A stretch of 64,000 bases of DNA, taken from Rufibacter hautae (GTDB lineage: Bacteria; Bacteroidota; Bacteroidia; Cytophagales; Hymenobacteraceae). This document shows, piece by piece, positions 8,965 to 19,000 of this stretch. A program made the position numbers and the translations under genes. The DNA lies in the NCBI RefSeq assembly GCF_008271695.1, contig NZ_VKKY01000003.1, forward strand, positions 62,001 through 126,000. The letters run 5' to 3'. Position 1 is the first letter of the stretch, and every line of letters starts with the position of its first letter. The notes beneath the pieces are model-generated. The model was not told the DNA's origin, ran no database searches, and saw only the letters and a program-made list of their open reading frames with translations.

Positions 8965-9001
8965 GGTTTTTGGCCTTAATTTCCTAAACAGCCCTAAAAC
9001 G
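8965..9001. repeat. Intergenic palindrome, family copy 6 (right flank of the MITE-like element)
   Basis: Starts GGTTTTTGGCCTTAATTTCC and ends TAAACAGCCCTAAAACG. The right arm is a near-consensus half-site. It begins six bases after the terminal inverted repeat, mirroring the copy at 8764-8800. Confidence 0.65.
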
Positions 9002-9003
9002 AA

Positions 9004-9038
9004 GAAACCTGTGAGGTCTTGGAGACCTCACAGGTTTC
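9004..9038. terminator. Perfect hairpin downstream of aspS
   Basis: The arm GAAACCTGTGAGGTCT forms a perfect 16-bp stem with a TGG loop. It is the probable aspS terminator, although no long U-run follows on either strand. Similar CCTGTGAGGT...ACCTCACAGG hairpins are, from memory, frequent in Bacteroidota genomes. Confidence 0.6.
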
Positions 9039-9071
9039 AAATACTACCAACAAATAACTGAAAACGAGCAA

Positions 9072-10826
9072 CTATCCCTTCAAACGGGTGTCAATCTGCA
9101 ATTCATCTAACTGCGCTTGCGCGATAGGAGAGGGCGCATCAATCATTACATCACGGCCCGAGTTATTTTTAGGGAACGCGATGAAGTCCCGGATAGAATC
9201 CGCGCCACCGAACAGGGAGCACAGACGGTCAAACCCGAAGGCGATACCACCGTGCGGAGGTGCACCGTATTCAAAAGCATCCAACAGGAACCCGAACTGA
9301 GCTTGGGCTTCTTCACTGGTGAAGCCAAGTAAGTCAAACATGCGGGACTGCACGGCCCGGTCATGGATACGGATAGAACCGCCACCTACTTCCACACCGT
9401 TGATGACCATGTCATAGGCATTGGCGCGAACGGCACCGGGGTTAGTGTCAATCAGGTCCATGTCCTCTGGCTTGGGTGAGGTGAACGGATGGTGCATGGC
9501 GTGAAAGCGGTTGCTTTCCTCGTCCCACTCCAGCAGCGGGAAATCCAGCACCCATAGGGTAGAGAACGTGTCTTTGTCGCGCATGCCTAGGCGGGTACCC
9601 ATCTCCAGACGAAGCTCGTTCAGGGCCTTGCGGGTTTTATCAGCACCTCCGGCTAAGATTAAGAGCAAGTCGCCGGGTTGGGCGTTGAAGGCTTGGGCCC
9701 ATTGCTGTAAATCCTCTGGCGAGTAGAATTTGTCCACGCTTGATTTCACGCTACCGTCTTCCTGCACGCGGGCGTACACCAGACCAGTAGCGCCTACCTG
9801 CGGACGCTTCACAAAATCGGTGAGTTCATCTATCTGTTTGCGGGTGTAGAAAGCACTGCCGCTGGCGTTGATGCCTACCACCAACTCGGCATCGTCAAAC
9901 ACTTTGAAGCCTTTGTTTTTCACCACGTCGTTCAGCTCCACAAACTGCATCCCGAAACGGGTGTCTGGTTTGTCTGAACCGTACAGACGCATGGCATCGG
10001 CGTAGGTCATGCGCGGGAAATCGGGCAGTTCTATTCCTTTTACCGTGCGGAACAGGTGCTTCACCAAGCCTTCAAATGTGTTCAGGATGTCTTCCTGGGT
10101 CACGAAAGAAAGTTCACAGTCAATCTGGGTGAATTCCGGCTGACGGTCAGCGCGCAGGTCCTCGTCTCTAAAGCATTTCACAATCTGAAAATACTTGTCA
10201 AAGCCAGACACCATCAACAGTTGCTTGAATGTCTGCGGGCTCTGCGGCAGGGCATAGAATTCACCGGGGTTCATGCGGCTAGGCACCACAAAGTCGCGGG
10301 CACCTTCAGGCGTAGATTTGATTAGCACTGGCGTTTCTACCTCAATAAAGCCTTGGCCATCCAGGTAGGAGCGAACCTGCTGGGCCATGCGGTGACGCAG
10401 TTCCAGGCTCTTGCGGACTGGTGAGCGGCGTAAGTCCAGGTAGCGGTATTTCATGCGGAGGTCATCACCGCCGTCGGTCTCGTCCTCAATCAGGAAGGGC
10501 GGCAATTTGGCGGGGTTCAGAACCTCCAGCGCGGTTACTTTTATCTCAATGTCGCCGGTGGCGATTTTGTCGTTTTTAGACACGCGCTCAATCACGGTGC
10601 CGGTGGCTTTCACCACGAACTCACGACCCAGCGTACGGGCAGTGGTGAGAACCTGCGCATCAGAAACACCTTCCTCCAGGCTCAGCTGCGTGATGCCGTA
10701 ACGGTCGCGCAGGTCAACCCAAAGCATGCCGCCTTTGTCGCGTGATTTCTGTACCCAACCGGTCAGGGTCACTTCCTGACCAACATTCTCGAGGCGCAAT
10801 TCGCCGCAGGTGTGTGAACGAAGCAT
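9072..10826 (-). CDS. aspS: Aspartate--tRNA ligase
   Basis: A 584-residue class IIb synthetase that charges tRNA with aspartate in the cytoplasm. It has an N-terminal OB-fold anticodon-binding domain (about 1-105, with [19 protein letters not shown]) and a class II catalytic core. Motif 2 is [18 protein letters not shown], and motif 3 is near the C-terminus ([13 protein letters not shown]). A bacterial GAD insertion lies between (about 280-420). The length is typical for a bacterial-type enzyme. It is a single-gene unit with nothing unusual. Confidence 0.97.
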   Translation of the reverse strand: MLRSHTCGELRLENVGQEVTLTGWVQKSRDKGGMLWVDLRDRYGITQLSLEEGVSDAQVLTTARTLGREFVVKATGTVIERVSKNDKIATGDIEIKVTALEVLNPAKLPPFLIEDETDGGDDLRMKYRYLDLRRSPVRKSLELRHRMAQQVRSYLDGQGFIEVETPVLIKSTPEGARDFVVPSRMNPGEFYALPQSPQTFKQLLMVSGFDKYFQIVKCFRDEDLRADRQPEFTQIDCELSFVTQEDILNTFEGLVKHLFRTVKGIELPDFPRMTYADAMRLYGSDKPDTRFGMQFVELNDVVKNKGFKVFDDAELVVGINASGSAFYTRKQIDELTDFVKRPQVGATGLVYARVQEDGSVKSSVDKFYSPEDLQQWAQAFNAQPGDLLLILAGGADKTRKALNELRLEMGTRLGMRDKDTFSTLWVLDFPLLEWDEESNRFHAMHHPFTSPKPEDMDLIDTNPGAVRANAYDMVINGVEVGGGSIRIHDRAVQSRMFDLLGFTSEEAQAQFGFLLDAFEYGAPPHGGIAFGFDRLCSLFGGADSIRDFIAFPKNNSGRDVMIDAPSPIAQAQLDELQIDTRLKG

Positions 10827-10887
10827 TGTATTGTTCTTTAGAAACTAAGCCCCAAAGGTAACGATTGTTCCGTGATCTGCCCAGACC

Positions 10888-10926
10888 CGTTTCAGGCCAG
10901 TTTTAAAGAAATCAGGCCTGAAACAG
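10888..10926. repeat. Intergenic palindrome, family copy 7
   Basis: Left arm CGTTTCAGGCCAGTTTTA faces AAATCAGGCCTGAAACAG. The pairing GTTTCAGGCC/GGCCTGAAAC is perfect over 10 bp. It lies between the divergent aspS and TonB receptor genes. Confidence 0.75.
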
Positions 10927-10961
10927 TTTCTCTTGCTTATCTCATCTCAACTCCTAGGTCA

Positions 10962-11000
10962 GGTGTTTTCAGCCTGGTTTTAGTCAAAGGCACCGAAACC
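10962..11000. repeat. Intergenic palindrome, degenerate family copy 8
   Basis: Starts GGTGTTTTCAGCCTGGTTTT and ends GGCACCGAAACC. The pairing needs a gap, so membership is tentative. Confidence 0.35.
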
Positions 11001-11046
11001 AAAAGGAAATGGAGAACTCAGATAGGGTGAAACTTCACTTCTTGAG

Positions 11047-11104
11047 TGTCCGATGTTGGGCAAAAGTGTCCATTTTCGAATAAAATATTGTTCGGAAGCG
11101 AACA
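11047..11104 (+). promoter_or_regulatory. Three helically phased 16-bp dyad boxes (candidate operators)
   Basis: Boxes start at 11047 (TGTCCGATGTTGGGCA), 11067 (TGTCCATTTTCGAATA) and 11089 (TGTTCGGAAGCGAACA). The last is a perfect 6+4+6 dyad and the others are weaker versions of TGTYCGnnnnCGRACA. Spacings of 20 and 22 bp place all three on about the same DNA face. They lie 156-213 bp before the receptor start codon. Confidence 0.5.
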
Positions 11105-11259
11105 TCAGATTAAGGGTAAAAGGGCCTTAGCGGCTTATGATGAGGGTTTTTGATTATTGGCACTGCCCTTGATTAAGATGGTGATGGGAAGGCTGCTCTA
11201 ATGAATGAGCTTCCGCTGTCAACCTCTGAATCGCATTTGCAAAAACGCTACTGAAAACT

Positions 11260-13746
11260 ATGTACACAAAAAGACTATCTCTGCTCTTAACCCTTTGGCT
11301 TCTCTGCCTCGCGCCCAAGGTCTGGGCGCAGGAAAACACTTCCTTTGACTTGAAAGGTGTGGTGAAAGGCGCCAAAGGCGAGCCTTTGCTGACCGCTAAC
11401 CTGCAGTTGGTGAAAGACTCCAGCCAGGTGCTGGTGAAGGTGGAGGTGAGCGGTCAGGACGGTTCTTTCCTGTTCAGCGGCATTCCGGCGGGTAAATACA
11501 AACTTATGGTGCTGCATTATGACTACGCCCTGTACACCTCGGGGGCTATTCACCTGCAGAAGAACACTGATCTGGGGGTAATTTCCTTAGCCGAGCGGGC
11601 GGTTGCCTTGAAAGAAGTGAAAATTGAGGCGCAGAAACCTTTTGTGGAGCAGCACTTTGACAAAACCGTGCTCAACGTGGAAAACAGCATTTCCTCGGCG
11701 GGAAGTAACGTTCTGGAGGTACTGGAAAAAGCGCCCGGCGTACGGGTAGACCAGAACGATAACATCAGCATGCGGGGCCGCTCTGGGGTGATGGTGATGA
11801 TCAACGGCAAGCGGGTGCCTATGTCCGGAACGGAGCTGGCTACCATGCTACGGGGCCTGAACGCCAACGAGGTGGCCAAAATTGACCTCATCACCAACCC
11901 CTCGGCGAAATATGATGCGGCCGGAAACGCCGGGATCATTGACATCAAACTGAAGAAAGATGACCGCGTAGGCACCAACGGCAGCATCACTTCGTCCTTC
12001 GGACAGGGGCAGCGCTTCAAGTCTAACCAGGGCCTGCAACTGAACCACCGCACCGGGAAAGTAAACGTGTTTGGCTCTTACAACTACGTGCACCGCAAGG
12101 ATTTCAGCAAGCTGGATATCTACCGGGAGTTCTTTTCCCTGAACGAAGCCCGTAGTCTGCAGGGGATCAATGACCAAAAGAACCATTTCTCGCACCAGAT
12201 CAACTCGCACAACGGGCGTCTGGGGTTTGACTGGAATGTGACCCCCAAAACGATTGTGGGTGTGGTAGCCAACGGGGTTTTCGTGGATGTAAACCGAGCC
12301 ACCGCCAATACCTCCCAGTTCTTTGACCGCAATCGGCAGTATGACAAATACACCACTACCAACGCCATCAGCGGGACCAACCGGAATTCCCAAGCCCTTA
12401 ACTTTAACCTGAAGCATACCATAGACACCACCGGCAAAGAGATCAGTGCCGATGTGGACTACGCCGCCTTCCAGTCCGGGGATATCCAGGACTTCACCAC
12501 CCGGTATTTTGACACGGAAAAGCCCATGCCAGACTCTCTCCTGTATGGCGATCTGGACGGAAAACTCACCATCAAATCGGTGAAGGTAGATTACTCCCAA
12601 TCCCTGAAATCCATGGGTGCGAACCTGGAAGCCGGGCTCAAAAGCAGTCTGGTAGACGCCGACAATGACCTGCGTTTCTATGACCGCACCAGAGGCCGCA
12701 ATACCCTTGACACGAACCGGAGCAATCACTTCATCTACCGCGAGAACATCAATGCGGCTTACCTGAACCTGAACAAGAAATGGTCTAAAACCAGCCTGCA
12801 GTTGGGGTTGCGGGTAGAGAACACCAGTGCCAAAGGCGAGCAAGTGGCGGAGTACGCCGAGGTGGAAGGAGAGCGGTCGTTTGACCGGAACTACACCCAG
12901 CTTTTTCCCAGTGCTTTCTTAGGGTACACGCTGAACAAAACGCATGACCTGGGGCTCTCGGTAAGCCGCCGCATTGACCGGCCTACCTATAACCAGCTGA
13001 ACCCCTTTGTGTACTTCATTGACCCCAGCACCAAATCGGCGGGGAACCCGTTCCTGTTGCCGCAAACCACCTACGCCTTTGAATTCACCCACACCTTGAA
13101 AGAGAAATACGTGACCAAGCTCAGCTACAGCCGCACCACCGACAACATCATCTCGGTGCTGTCTCCGGAGCCGCGTCCGGTACCAGACCCAAATCCAAAC
13201 CAGATTCCGGTGGTCATCCAGCAGGACCGGAACCTGGCGAAGTTCCACTACTACGGGGCCAGTTTCTCGGTGCCGGTTTCCGTGGCGCGTTGGTTCACCA
13301 GCACCAACAACATTGAGGCGTACTATGGTCTCTACCAGGGCAACCTGGCCAATACCGCACTCAGAAACGGCAGACCTACTTTCTCCATCAACTCCACCAA
13401 CTCTTTCCAACTGCCCAAGAACTGGTCAGCGGAGTTGATCGGGGTGTACCGGGGCCGTGAGATCTACGCTTTCTTGGACATCCAGCCCGTGCGGTTCCTG
13501 ACCCTGGGCGTGCAGAAACAGTTCTTAGACAAAAAGGCCAACGTGAAGCTGAACGTCACCGATGTCTTCTACTCAAACAAAGTAAGAGCCACTACCGCTT
13601 TGACCGGATACTATGAGAGGTTCTACCAACGCCGCGATACCCGGGTAGCCACCCTTAGTTTCACCTACAGATTTGGCGGTACCCAGGTGGCCCCAGCCCG
13701 CCGCCGCACCGGTGGTGCCGAGGATGAGAAACGCCGCGCCGGATAG
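11260..13746 (+). CDS. TonB-dependent outer-membrane receptor (outer membrane beta-barrel family)
   Basis: An 828-residue protein with signal peptide MYTKRLSLLLTLWLLCLAPK up to about Ala23. A carboxypeptidase-regulatory-like beta-sandwich follows (about 28-115), then a plug domain with SSAGSNVLEVLEKAPGVRV and the INGKRVPMSGTELATMLRGL segment (about 120-230). The rest is a long beta-barrel ending in an aromatic strand region (TLSFTYRFGG) with a basic tail. It resembles the OMP_b-brl_3 group of Bacteroidota receptors rather than SusC, since it lacks the SusC signature and has no SusD neighbour. The substrate is unknown. It stands alone, with candidate operators upstream and a terminator immediately downstream. 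Confidence 0.85.
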   Translation: MYTKRLSLLLTLWLLCLAPKVWAQENTSFDLKGVVKGAKGEPLLTANLQLVKDSSQVLVKVEVSGQDGSFLFSGIPAGKYKLMVLHYDYALYTSGAIHLQKNTDLGVISLAERAVALKEVKIEAQKPFVEQHFDKTVLNVENSISSAGSNVLEVLEKAPGVRVDQNDNISMRGRSGVMVMINGKRVPMSGTELATMLRGLNANEVAKIDLITNPSAKYDAAGNAGIIDIKLKKDDRVGTNGSITSSFGQGQRFKSNQGLQLNHRTGKVNVFGSYNYVHRKDFSKLDIYREFFSLNEARSLQGINDQKNHFSHQINSHNGRLGFDWNVTPKTIVGVVANGVFVDVNRATANTSQFFDRNRQYDKYTTTNAISGTNRNSQALNFNLKHTIDTTGKEISADVDYAAFQSGDIQDFTTRYFDTEKPMPDSLLYGDLDGKLTIKSVKVDYSQSLKSMGANLEAGLKSSLVDADNDLRFYDRTRGRNTLDTNRSNHFIYRENINAAYLNLNKKWSKTSLQLGLRVENTSAKGEQVAEYAEVEGERSFDRNYTQLFPSAFLGYTLNKTHDLGLSVSRRIDRPTYNQLNPFVYFIDPSTKSAGNPFLLPQTTYAFEFTHTLKEKYVTKLSYSRTTDNIISVLSPEPRPVPDPNPNQIPVVIQQDRNLAKFHYYGASFSVPVSVARWFTSTNNIEAYYGLYQGNLANTALRNGRPTFSINSTNSFQLPKNWSAELIGVYRGREIYAFLDIQPVRFLTLGVQKQFLDKKANVKLNVTDVFYSNKVRATTALTGYYERFYQRRDTRVATLSFTYRFGGTQVAPARRRTGGAEDEKRRAG

Positions 13747-13771
13747 TTGCTTTGCCAATCAATACATCTTC

Positions 13772-13811
13772 AAAACAGCCCTAAAGCACCTGCGTTTTAG
13801 GGCTGTTTTTT
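13772..13811 (+). terminator. Intrinsic terminator made of an inside-out palindrome-family copy (copy 9)
   Basis: The sequence AAAACAGCCCTAAAGC, then a short loop, then GCGTTTTAGGGCTGTTTT and a T-run. The arms are the family half-site, but the loop is at the CG end instead of the TTTT end. The half-site's own T's form the U-tract. Confidence 0.85.
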
Positions 13812-14133
13812 TGTTTAAAGGCGCTAAACAGAGTAGAGAATGGGAGAAGCCGAGAACGCTGTGAAATAGCTTTAGGAAAGCCTTTAGCAGCAGGATTGCC
13901 CTAATTGGATATATCCTTTTTAATATTGAAAGCTACTTAAAACAGCAAACAAAGTTTTAGTATTAAAAAGGAATTTGTTGTAAATTTTAAAGAAGTGCTT
14001 TGAGGCTTGAGAAAAGCATCTTAACTAGCTTAAGAATAAGTAAAATAAAGTAGATGAAACGCTGAATTGAACTTATTCAATGCTAAACTCTGATTTGGTT
14101 CATCTAAGGCTATATTGTTAAAAATTATTGAAG
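13812..14133. other. AT-rich non-coding stretch
   Basis: No gene is seen. A 12-bp inverted repeat (TCCTTTTTAATA at 13914-13925, complement at 13961-13972) lies in it. I see no convincing TAnnTTTG promoter for the gene at 14134. Confidence 0.6.
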
Positions 14134-14790
14134 ATGTTTAATTCTGTCTGGAAAACACTGGCGTTGAGAAAATCTAAGAACAGATTAGATGTGGGAGGAT
14201 TGTCCAAAAAGGATTATTTTGATAGGGTGAATTACGTGCGCACGGTAGCGGGGCTGCGAAACGCCTTGTCTGCGCCTAAACAGGTGCAAACCAACACCAA
14301 CCGCGAGGTGACTTTCAGAGGTTTGGCTTTTGGGGCCTCATTGCGTGAGGCGAAACGCCTGTTCGGTAAACCAGAATTCCACGTGAACCAGGACCTGGAC
14401 GTGGTGGGCCACGAGGTGCTGTTCTACTTCTCTTCCATTGGCTCAGCCAAGGTAACCCAGTGTCTTCATTTCCTGCACGGTAAATTCATTTTGTGCCAGA
14501 GCATCGTGAAAACCCCTAAGCCAGCCAGGTGCCATGCCATCATTAAAGCCGTGCTGGAGAAGTATAGCGTACTGCCTGAGGCGCAGGAGACGTTTGAATT
14601 GGAAAACATGTTCCCGATTTGCGATGCCGCCCAGAACCGCATTGAGATGCACTACGCGTTTGACCTGACGTTCACCTACGCCACCGGAGACCCGCAAGTG
14701 TTGCCCATGGTCCGGAAGGTGCAGACTATGGAGAAGAGCCGGGGACTGCTATGGAAAGGCGTTTTCCAAGAACAGGTTCGGTATGTGTAG
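14134..14790 (+). CDS. Conserved-looking hypothetical protein, 218 residues
   Basis: I do not recognise this protein. It has no signal peptide and no membrane segment, so it is probably cytoplasmic. The first 40 residues are basic (KKDYFDRVNYVRTVAGLRNA). A mixed alpha/beta region follows, with VTFRGLAFGASLREAKRLFG and a late LTFTYATGD strand. The phrase FGASLREAKRLFGKP resembles the start of domains where a short helix compares a state with a threshold, but I cannot assign one. An in-frame TTG at 14128 is an alternative start. It is a single gene with its own strong terminator at 14820, so it is a transcription unit of its own. Confidence 0.75.
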   Translation: MFNSVWKTLALRKSKNRLDVGGLSKKDYFDRVNYVRTVAGLRNALSAPKQVQTNTNREVTFRGLAFGASLREAKRLFGKPEFHVNQDLDVVGHEVLFYFSSIGSAKVTQCLHFLHGKFILCQSIVKTPKPARCHAIIKAVLEKYSVLPEAQETFELENMFPICDAAQNRIEMHYAFDLTFTYATGDPQVLPMVRKVQTMEKSRGLLWKGVFQEQVRYV

Positions 14791-14819
14791 CAACTGCTAG
14801 AAACACATACCGCATCATG

Positions 14820-14866
14820 GCCGATGCCCTTTCACCTGTAGGTGAAAGGGCATCGGCGTTTTTATT
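14820..14866 (+). terminator. Strong intrinsic terminator
   Basis: A perfect 18-bp stem (arm GCCGATGCCCTTTCACCT) with a GT loop, followed by GTTTTTATTT. Confidence 0.9.
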
Positions 14867-14901
14867 TAGATACGGCTATAAGGTGTGTTTGGTGGTGGGT
14901 T

Positions 14902-14938
14902 GTTTTCAGGGTGGTTTACTAAAATCGGGCTTAAAATG
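14902..14938. repeat. Intergenic palindrome, family copy 10
   Basis: Left arm GTTTTCAGGGTGGTTTAC faces TAAAATCGGGCTTAAAAT, with family spacing and moderate arm pairing. Confidence 0.55.
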
Positions 14939-15051
14939 GGTGGCAAAAGAAATAGGGCTTTGCTGATATGTGTCTGTAACTTTTCCTAACTTATCTCTAC
15001 TAATCACTTAGAAACCAATCGCTCTGTCTTACACCTAAACCCAACCTTTCC

Positions 15052-15960
15052 ATGGAACTCATCATTCAGAACCTTTCCAAAACCTATCCTAACGGCGTGC
15101 AGGCGCTGAAGAACGTGAACCTCTCTATTCCCACCGGCATGTTCGGGTTGCTGGGACCTAACGGGGCGGGGAAATCATCGCTCATGCGCACCATCGCCAC
15201 GCTGCAGGAGGCAGACAGCGGCGGCATCAGGCTGGGCGATTTGGATGTGTTCCGGGAGAAGGACGAGATGCGGAAGGTGCTGGGTTACCTGCCGCAGGAG
15301 TTCGGGGTGTACCCGAAGGTGAGCGCCGAGGAGTTGCTGGACCATTTCGCGGTGCTCAAGGGTATCCATAATGGCAAAGAGCGGAAAGAAACGGTGGCTT
15401 CGCTGTTACAGCAGACGAACCTTTACGATGTGCGCAAAAAGAACCTGGGCGGCTATTCCGGCGGGATGAAGCAACGGTTCGGGATTGCACAGGCCTTGCT
15501 GGGGAACCCGAAGATCATCATCGTGGATGAGCCTACTGCCGGCCTGGATCCCGCCGAACGGAACCGTTTCCATAATCTGTTAAGCGAGATCGGGGAGAAC
15601 ATCATTGTGATTCTCTCCACCCACATTGTGGATGACGTGAGCGATCTGTGCCGGAACATGGCCATCATCAATAAAGGAGAAGTGCTGGCCACCGGCGAGC
15701 CGCTGCAGGCAATTGAGCAGATGCAGGGCCAGATCTGGCGGAAATTCATCAAAAAAGAAGAACTGGCGCAGCACCAGACGGAGCATGCCGTGATCTCCTC
15801 GCGGCTATTCGCGGGCAAAACCATCATCCACGTGTACGCCGATGCCCGCCCAGGCCAGGAGTTTGAACCCGTGCAGCCAGACCTGGAGGATGTGTACTTC
15901 GCGACCATCAGCGGGGTGACTCGGAAGACTTCCACGCCCCAGCAGGAGGTAATCGCCTAA
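15052..15960 (+). CDS. ABC transporter ATP-binding protein
   Basis: A 302-residue ABC ATPase. The Walker A motif is GPNGAGKS (35-42), the signature is YSGGM (135-139), Walker B is IIIVDE (155-160) and the switch histidine is His191 (LSTHIVDD). A C-terminal extension of about 70 residues follows the core. It belongs to the CcmA/ABC-2 type that pairs with ABC-2 permeases. Its partner is the permease-peptidase fusion 48 bp downstream, with only a palindrome copy between them. The transported substrate is unknown. Confidence 0.9.
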   Translation: MELIIQNLSKTYPNGVQALKNVNLSIPTGMFGLLGPNGAGKSSLMRTIATLQEADSGGIRLGDLDVFREKDEMRKVLGYLPQEFGVYPKVSAEELLDHFAVLKGIHNGKERKETVASLLQQTNLYDVRKKNLGGYSGGMKQRFGIAQALLGNPKIIIVDEPTAGLDPAERNRFHNLLSEIGENIIVILSTHIVDDVSDLCRNMAIINKGEVLATGEPLQAIEQMQGQIWRKFIKKEELAQHQTEHAVISSRLFAGKTIIHVYADARPGQEFEPVQPDLEDVYFATISGVTRKTSTPQQEVIA

Positions 15961-15962
15961 GC

Positions 15963-16000
15963 CGTTTTGAGGCCCATTTTTCTAAATTAGACTTAAAACG
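15963..16000. repeat. Intergenic palindrome, family copy 11
   Basis: A 38-bp copy with left arm CGTTTTGAGGCCCATTTTT and right arm ending GACTTAAAACG. It fills the space between the ABC ATPase and permease genes, so it is inside a likely operon. Confidence 0.7.
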
Positions 16001-16008
16001 ACACGGCT

Positions 16009-19000
16009 ATGTTCCTGAATATTTTCTTGTTTGAGCTGAAGTACCGCCTGAAGCGGCCAGCTACCTATATCTACTTTTTCCTTTTCTTCCTGATGGCGCT
16101 GCTGTGCGTATTTGGCGTGAGCGGGGTCTTTGGCGGCACGGTGATCATTGGCGGCGGCAGCAGTGCTTCGCTCAAAGCCAACTCGCCCTACCAGATCAAC
16201 TGGGTCATTACCATTCTGAGTTGGTTTGGCGTGCTGGTGACCTCGGCCATGATGGGAAACCCTGTTTTTCGGGATTTTGAGCATAAAACGCACTCGCTGT
16301 TCTTTACCACGCCTATCTCTAAGTGGAGTTACTTGGGCGGACGTTTCTGGGGATCATTCCTGGTGACGCTGCTGGTGTTCTCGGGGATTGCGTTCGGCTA
16401 CATCTTCGCCTCGGCGGTGGCGCCGCTGTTCCCGTCGGTAGAGGCGTCCAAGTTCGGACCGTTTAACCTCATGTTCTACGTGCAGCCTTACCTGCTTATC
16501 GTGATCCCGAATTTATTGCTCACGGGCGCTATCTTCTTTACGCTGGGCACGCTCACCCGCAACATGCTGGCCGTGTACATTGGCAGTGTGCTGGTGCTGG
16601 TGCTGTACGGCGTGGCCAGCGCCCTCACCGCCGACCTGGACAATGACTTGCTCGCGAACTTGGTGGATCCTTTCGGGGCAACGGGGGTGTACCAGACCAC
16701 CCGCTACTGGACGGCCGCCGAGCAGAATACGCTAGTGCTGCCGCTGAGCCAGCCTGTCCTCTGGAACCGTTTGCTGTGGGGTGGTATTGCCCTTCTGCTG
16801 CTAATTTTCTGCTTCTGGCGGTTCAGCTTCTCGTTTTTTGCGTCTGAGGGCAAGGCACGCAAGCTCCGCCGGGAGGAAGCGCCGGGCATCGTCGCCACTT
16901 CGCACCGGCTCACCCTTCCCAAGGTTAGCCAGGAGTTTTCGTTTGGGCGCAGTTTCGGACAGTTCTGGAAATTGGCCAAGCTGGAGTTCAAGGGCATCGT
17001 GCGAAGCGTGTATTTCATTGCCATTGTGGTGGCGGGTATCGTGTTTCTGCTGTCTACGGCCTCCCAGATCGGGAAACTCTATGACACCAACACGTATCCG
17101 GTGACGTCGGAGGTGGTCTCTATTCTGGGCGGCACGTTTGCGCTGTTCATGCTCATCATCATCACGTTTTACTCCGGAGAACTGGTGTGGCGCGAGCGCG
17201 ATGCCCGCATGAACCAGTTGTATGATGCCTTGCCTATTCCCAACTGGGTGCCGTTCACCTCCAAGCTGGTGGCACTCATGGGCATTCAGGTGGTGTTGAT
17301 GGCGGTCGTGTTGGTGTGCGGCATTGTCATTCAGGCCGCGAAGGGCTATTTCAACTTTGAGCTGGGTCTGTACGTGAAAAGCCTGTTCGGGCTGCAGTTG
17401 GTGGATTACCTCTTGATGTGCGCACTGGCGATGCTGGTGCAGGTGCTGGTGAACAATAAGTACTTGGGTCACTTTATCATGGTGGTGTATTACCTGGCCA
17501 ACATCTTCAAGGGGCAATTGGGTTTTGAGCACCTGCTGTACTCCTATAGCTCAGATCCGGGCGCGCCGTACTCGGCCATGAACGGCTACGGGCACTTTGT
17601 AGGGCCGATAATCCTGTTCAAGGTGTACTGGGGAGCGTTTGCCATTATCCTGGCCTTACTGTCTAACCTGCTGTGGGTGCGCGGTACCGAGGCAAACATT
17701 AAAGGCCGGTTCAAGCTGGCGGCGCTGCAACTGAGCAAATCCACTCTGTTGGTCTTGGCCTCGGCGGCGACGGTGTTCATCGTGTGCGGCGGCTTCATCT
17801 TCTACAACACCAACATCCTGAACGAGTACCGCGACTCAGACGACAACGAGCGTTTACAGGCCGCTTTTGAGAAAACGTACAAAAAATACCAGCACCTGGC
17901 GCAGCCCCGCGTGGTGGATGTGTACCTGGAGACCGACCTGTACCCCAAAGAGCGCGAGTTCCGCTTCAAAGGCCATTACTGGCTCAAAAACAAAACCAGC
18001 GTGGCCATTGACTCGGTGCATTTGATGCTGGATGACAACGCCCTGATCAAACAACTGGAGTTCGCCCGTCCGGCCAAAACGGTGTTGTTCGATAAAACCA
18101 GTGGCTACCACATCTTCCAACTGGCCCAGCCGCTGGTGCCCGGCGATTCTGTCAAGCTGAACATGGATCTGTTGTACCAGACCAAAGGCTTCAAGCAGCG
18201 CAGCTACAACACCGGCATTGTGTACAACGGCACGTTCATCAACAGCCAGTTGCTGCCGCACGTCGGGTACCAGGAAGCTTATGAGCTAGGCGATGACGAT
18301 ACCCGGAAGGAAAACGGCCTGAAGCCGAAGGAGCGCATGGCCAAAGTCAACGACCTGAAAGCCCGCCAGAACACCTACATCAGCAACGACGCCGATTGGA
18401 TCACCTTTGAAACCGTGGTGAGCACCGTGCCCGATCAAATTGCGCTGGCGCCCGGTTATCTGCAGAAGGAGTGGACCAAAAACGGTCGCCGCTACTTCCA
18501 CTACAAGATGGATTCGCCCATCCTGAACTTCTACTCCTTCCTGTCCGCCGATTATGAGGTCAAGAAAGATAAGTGGAATGATGTGGCCATTGAGGTCTAC
18601 TACCAGAAAGGTCACGAGTACAACCTGGACCGCATGATCAAAGGCGTGAAGAAATCGCTGGAATATTATACCGCCAATTTCAGCCCGTACCAGCACCGGC
18701 AGGTGCGCATCCTGGAGTTCCCGGGCTACAGCGCGTTTGCGCAGGCGTTCCCCAACACCATTCCGTTCTCAGAGTCCATCGGGTTCATCGCCGATGTGGA
18801 TGACAAAGACCCTGAGGACATCGATTATCCGTTCTACGTGACGGCCCATGAGGTAGCGCACCAGTGGTGGGCACACCAGGTCATCGGCGGCGATGTGCAG
18901 GGATCCACGCTCATGTCCGAAACCATGAGCCAGTACTCGGCCCTGATGGTTATGAAAAAGGAATACGGTGCCGAGCGGATGAAGAAGTTCCTGAAGTACG

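Noticed and set aside
11848..12843. 331-residue open frame on the minus strand
   Set aside because: It is antisense to the TonB receptor and has the biased composition of a shadow frame.
13914..13972. 12-bp inverted repeat in AT-rich DNA as an operator or element end
   Set aside because: Low-complexity A/T sequence, and a chance occurrence is likely.
14959..14984. TTTG and TAACTTTT as promoter for the ABC gene
   Set aside because: The spacing of 14 bp is too short and the -7 match is incomplete.
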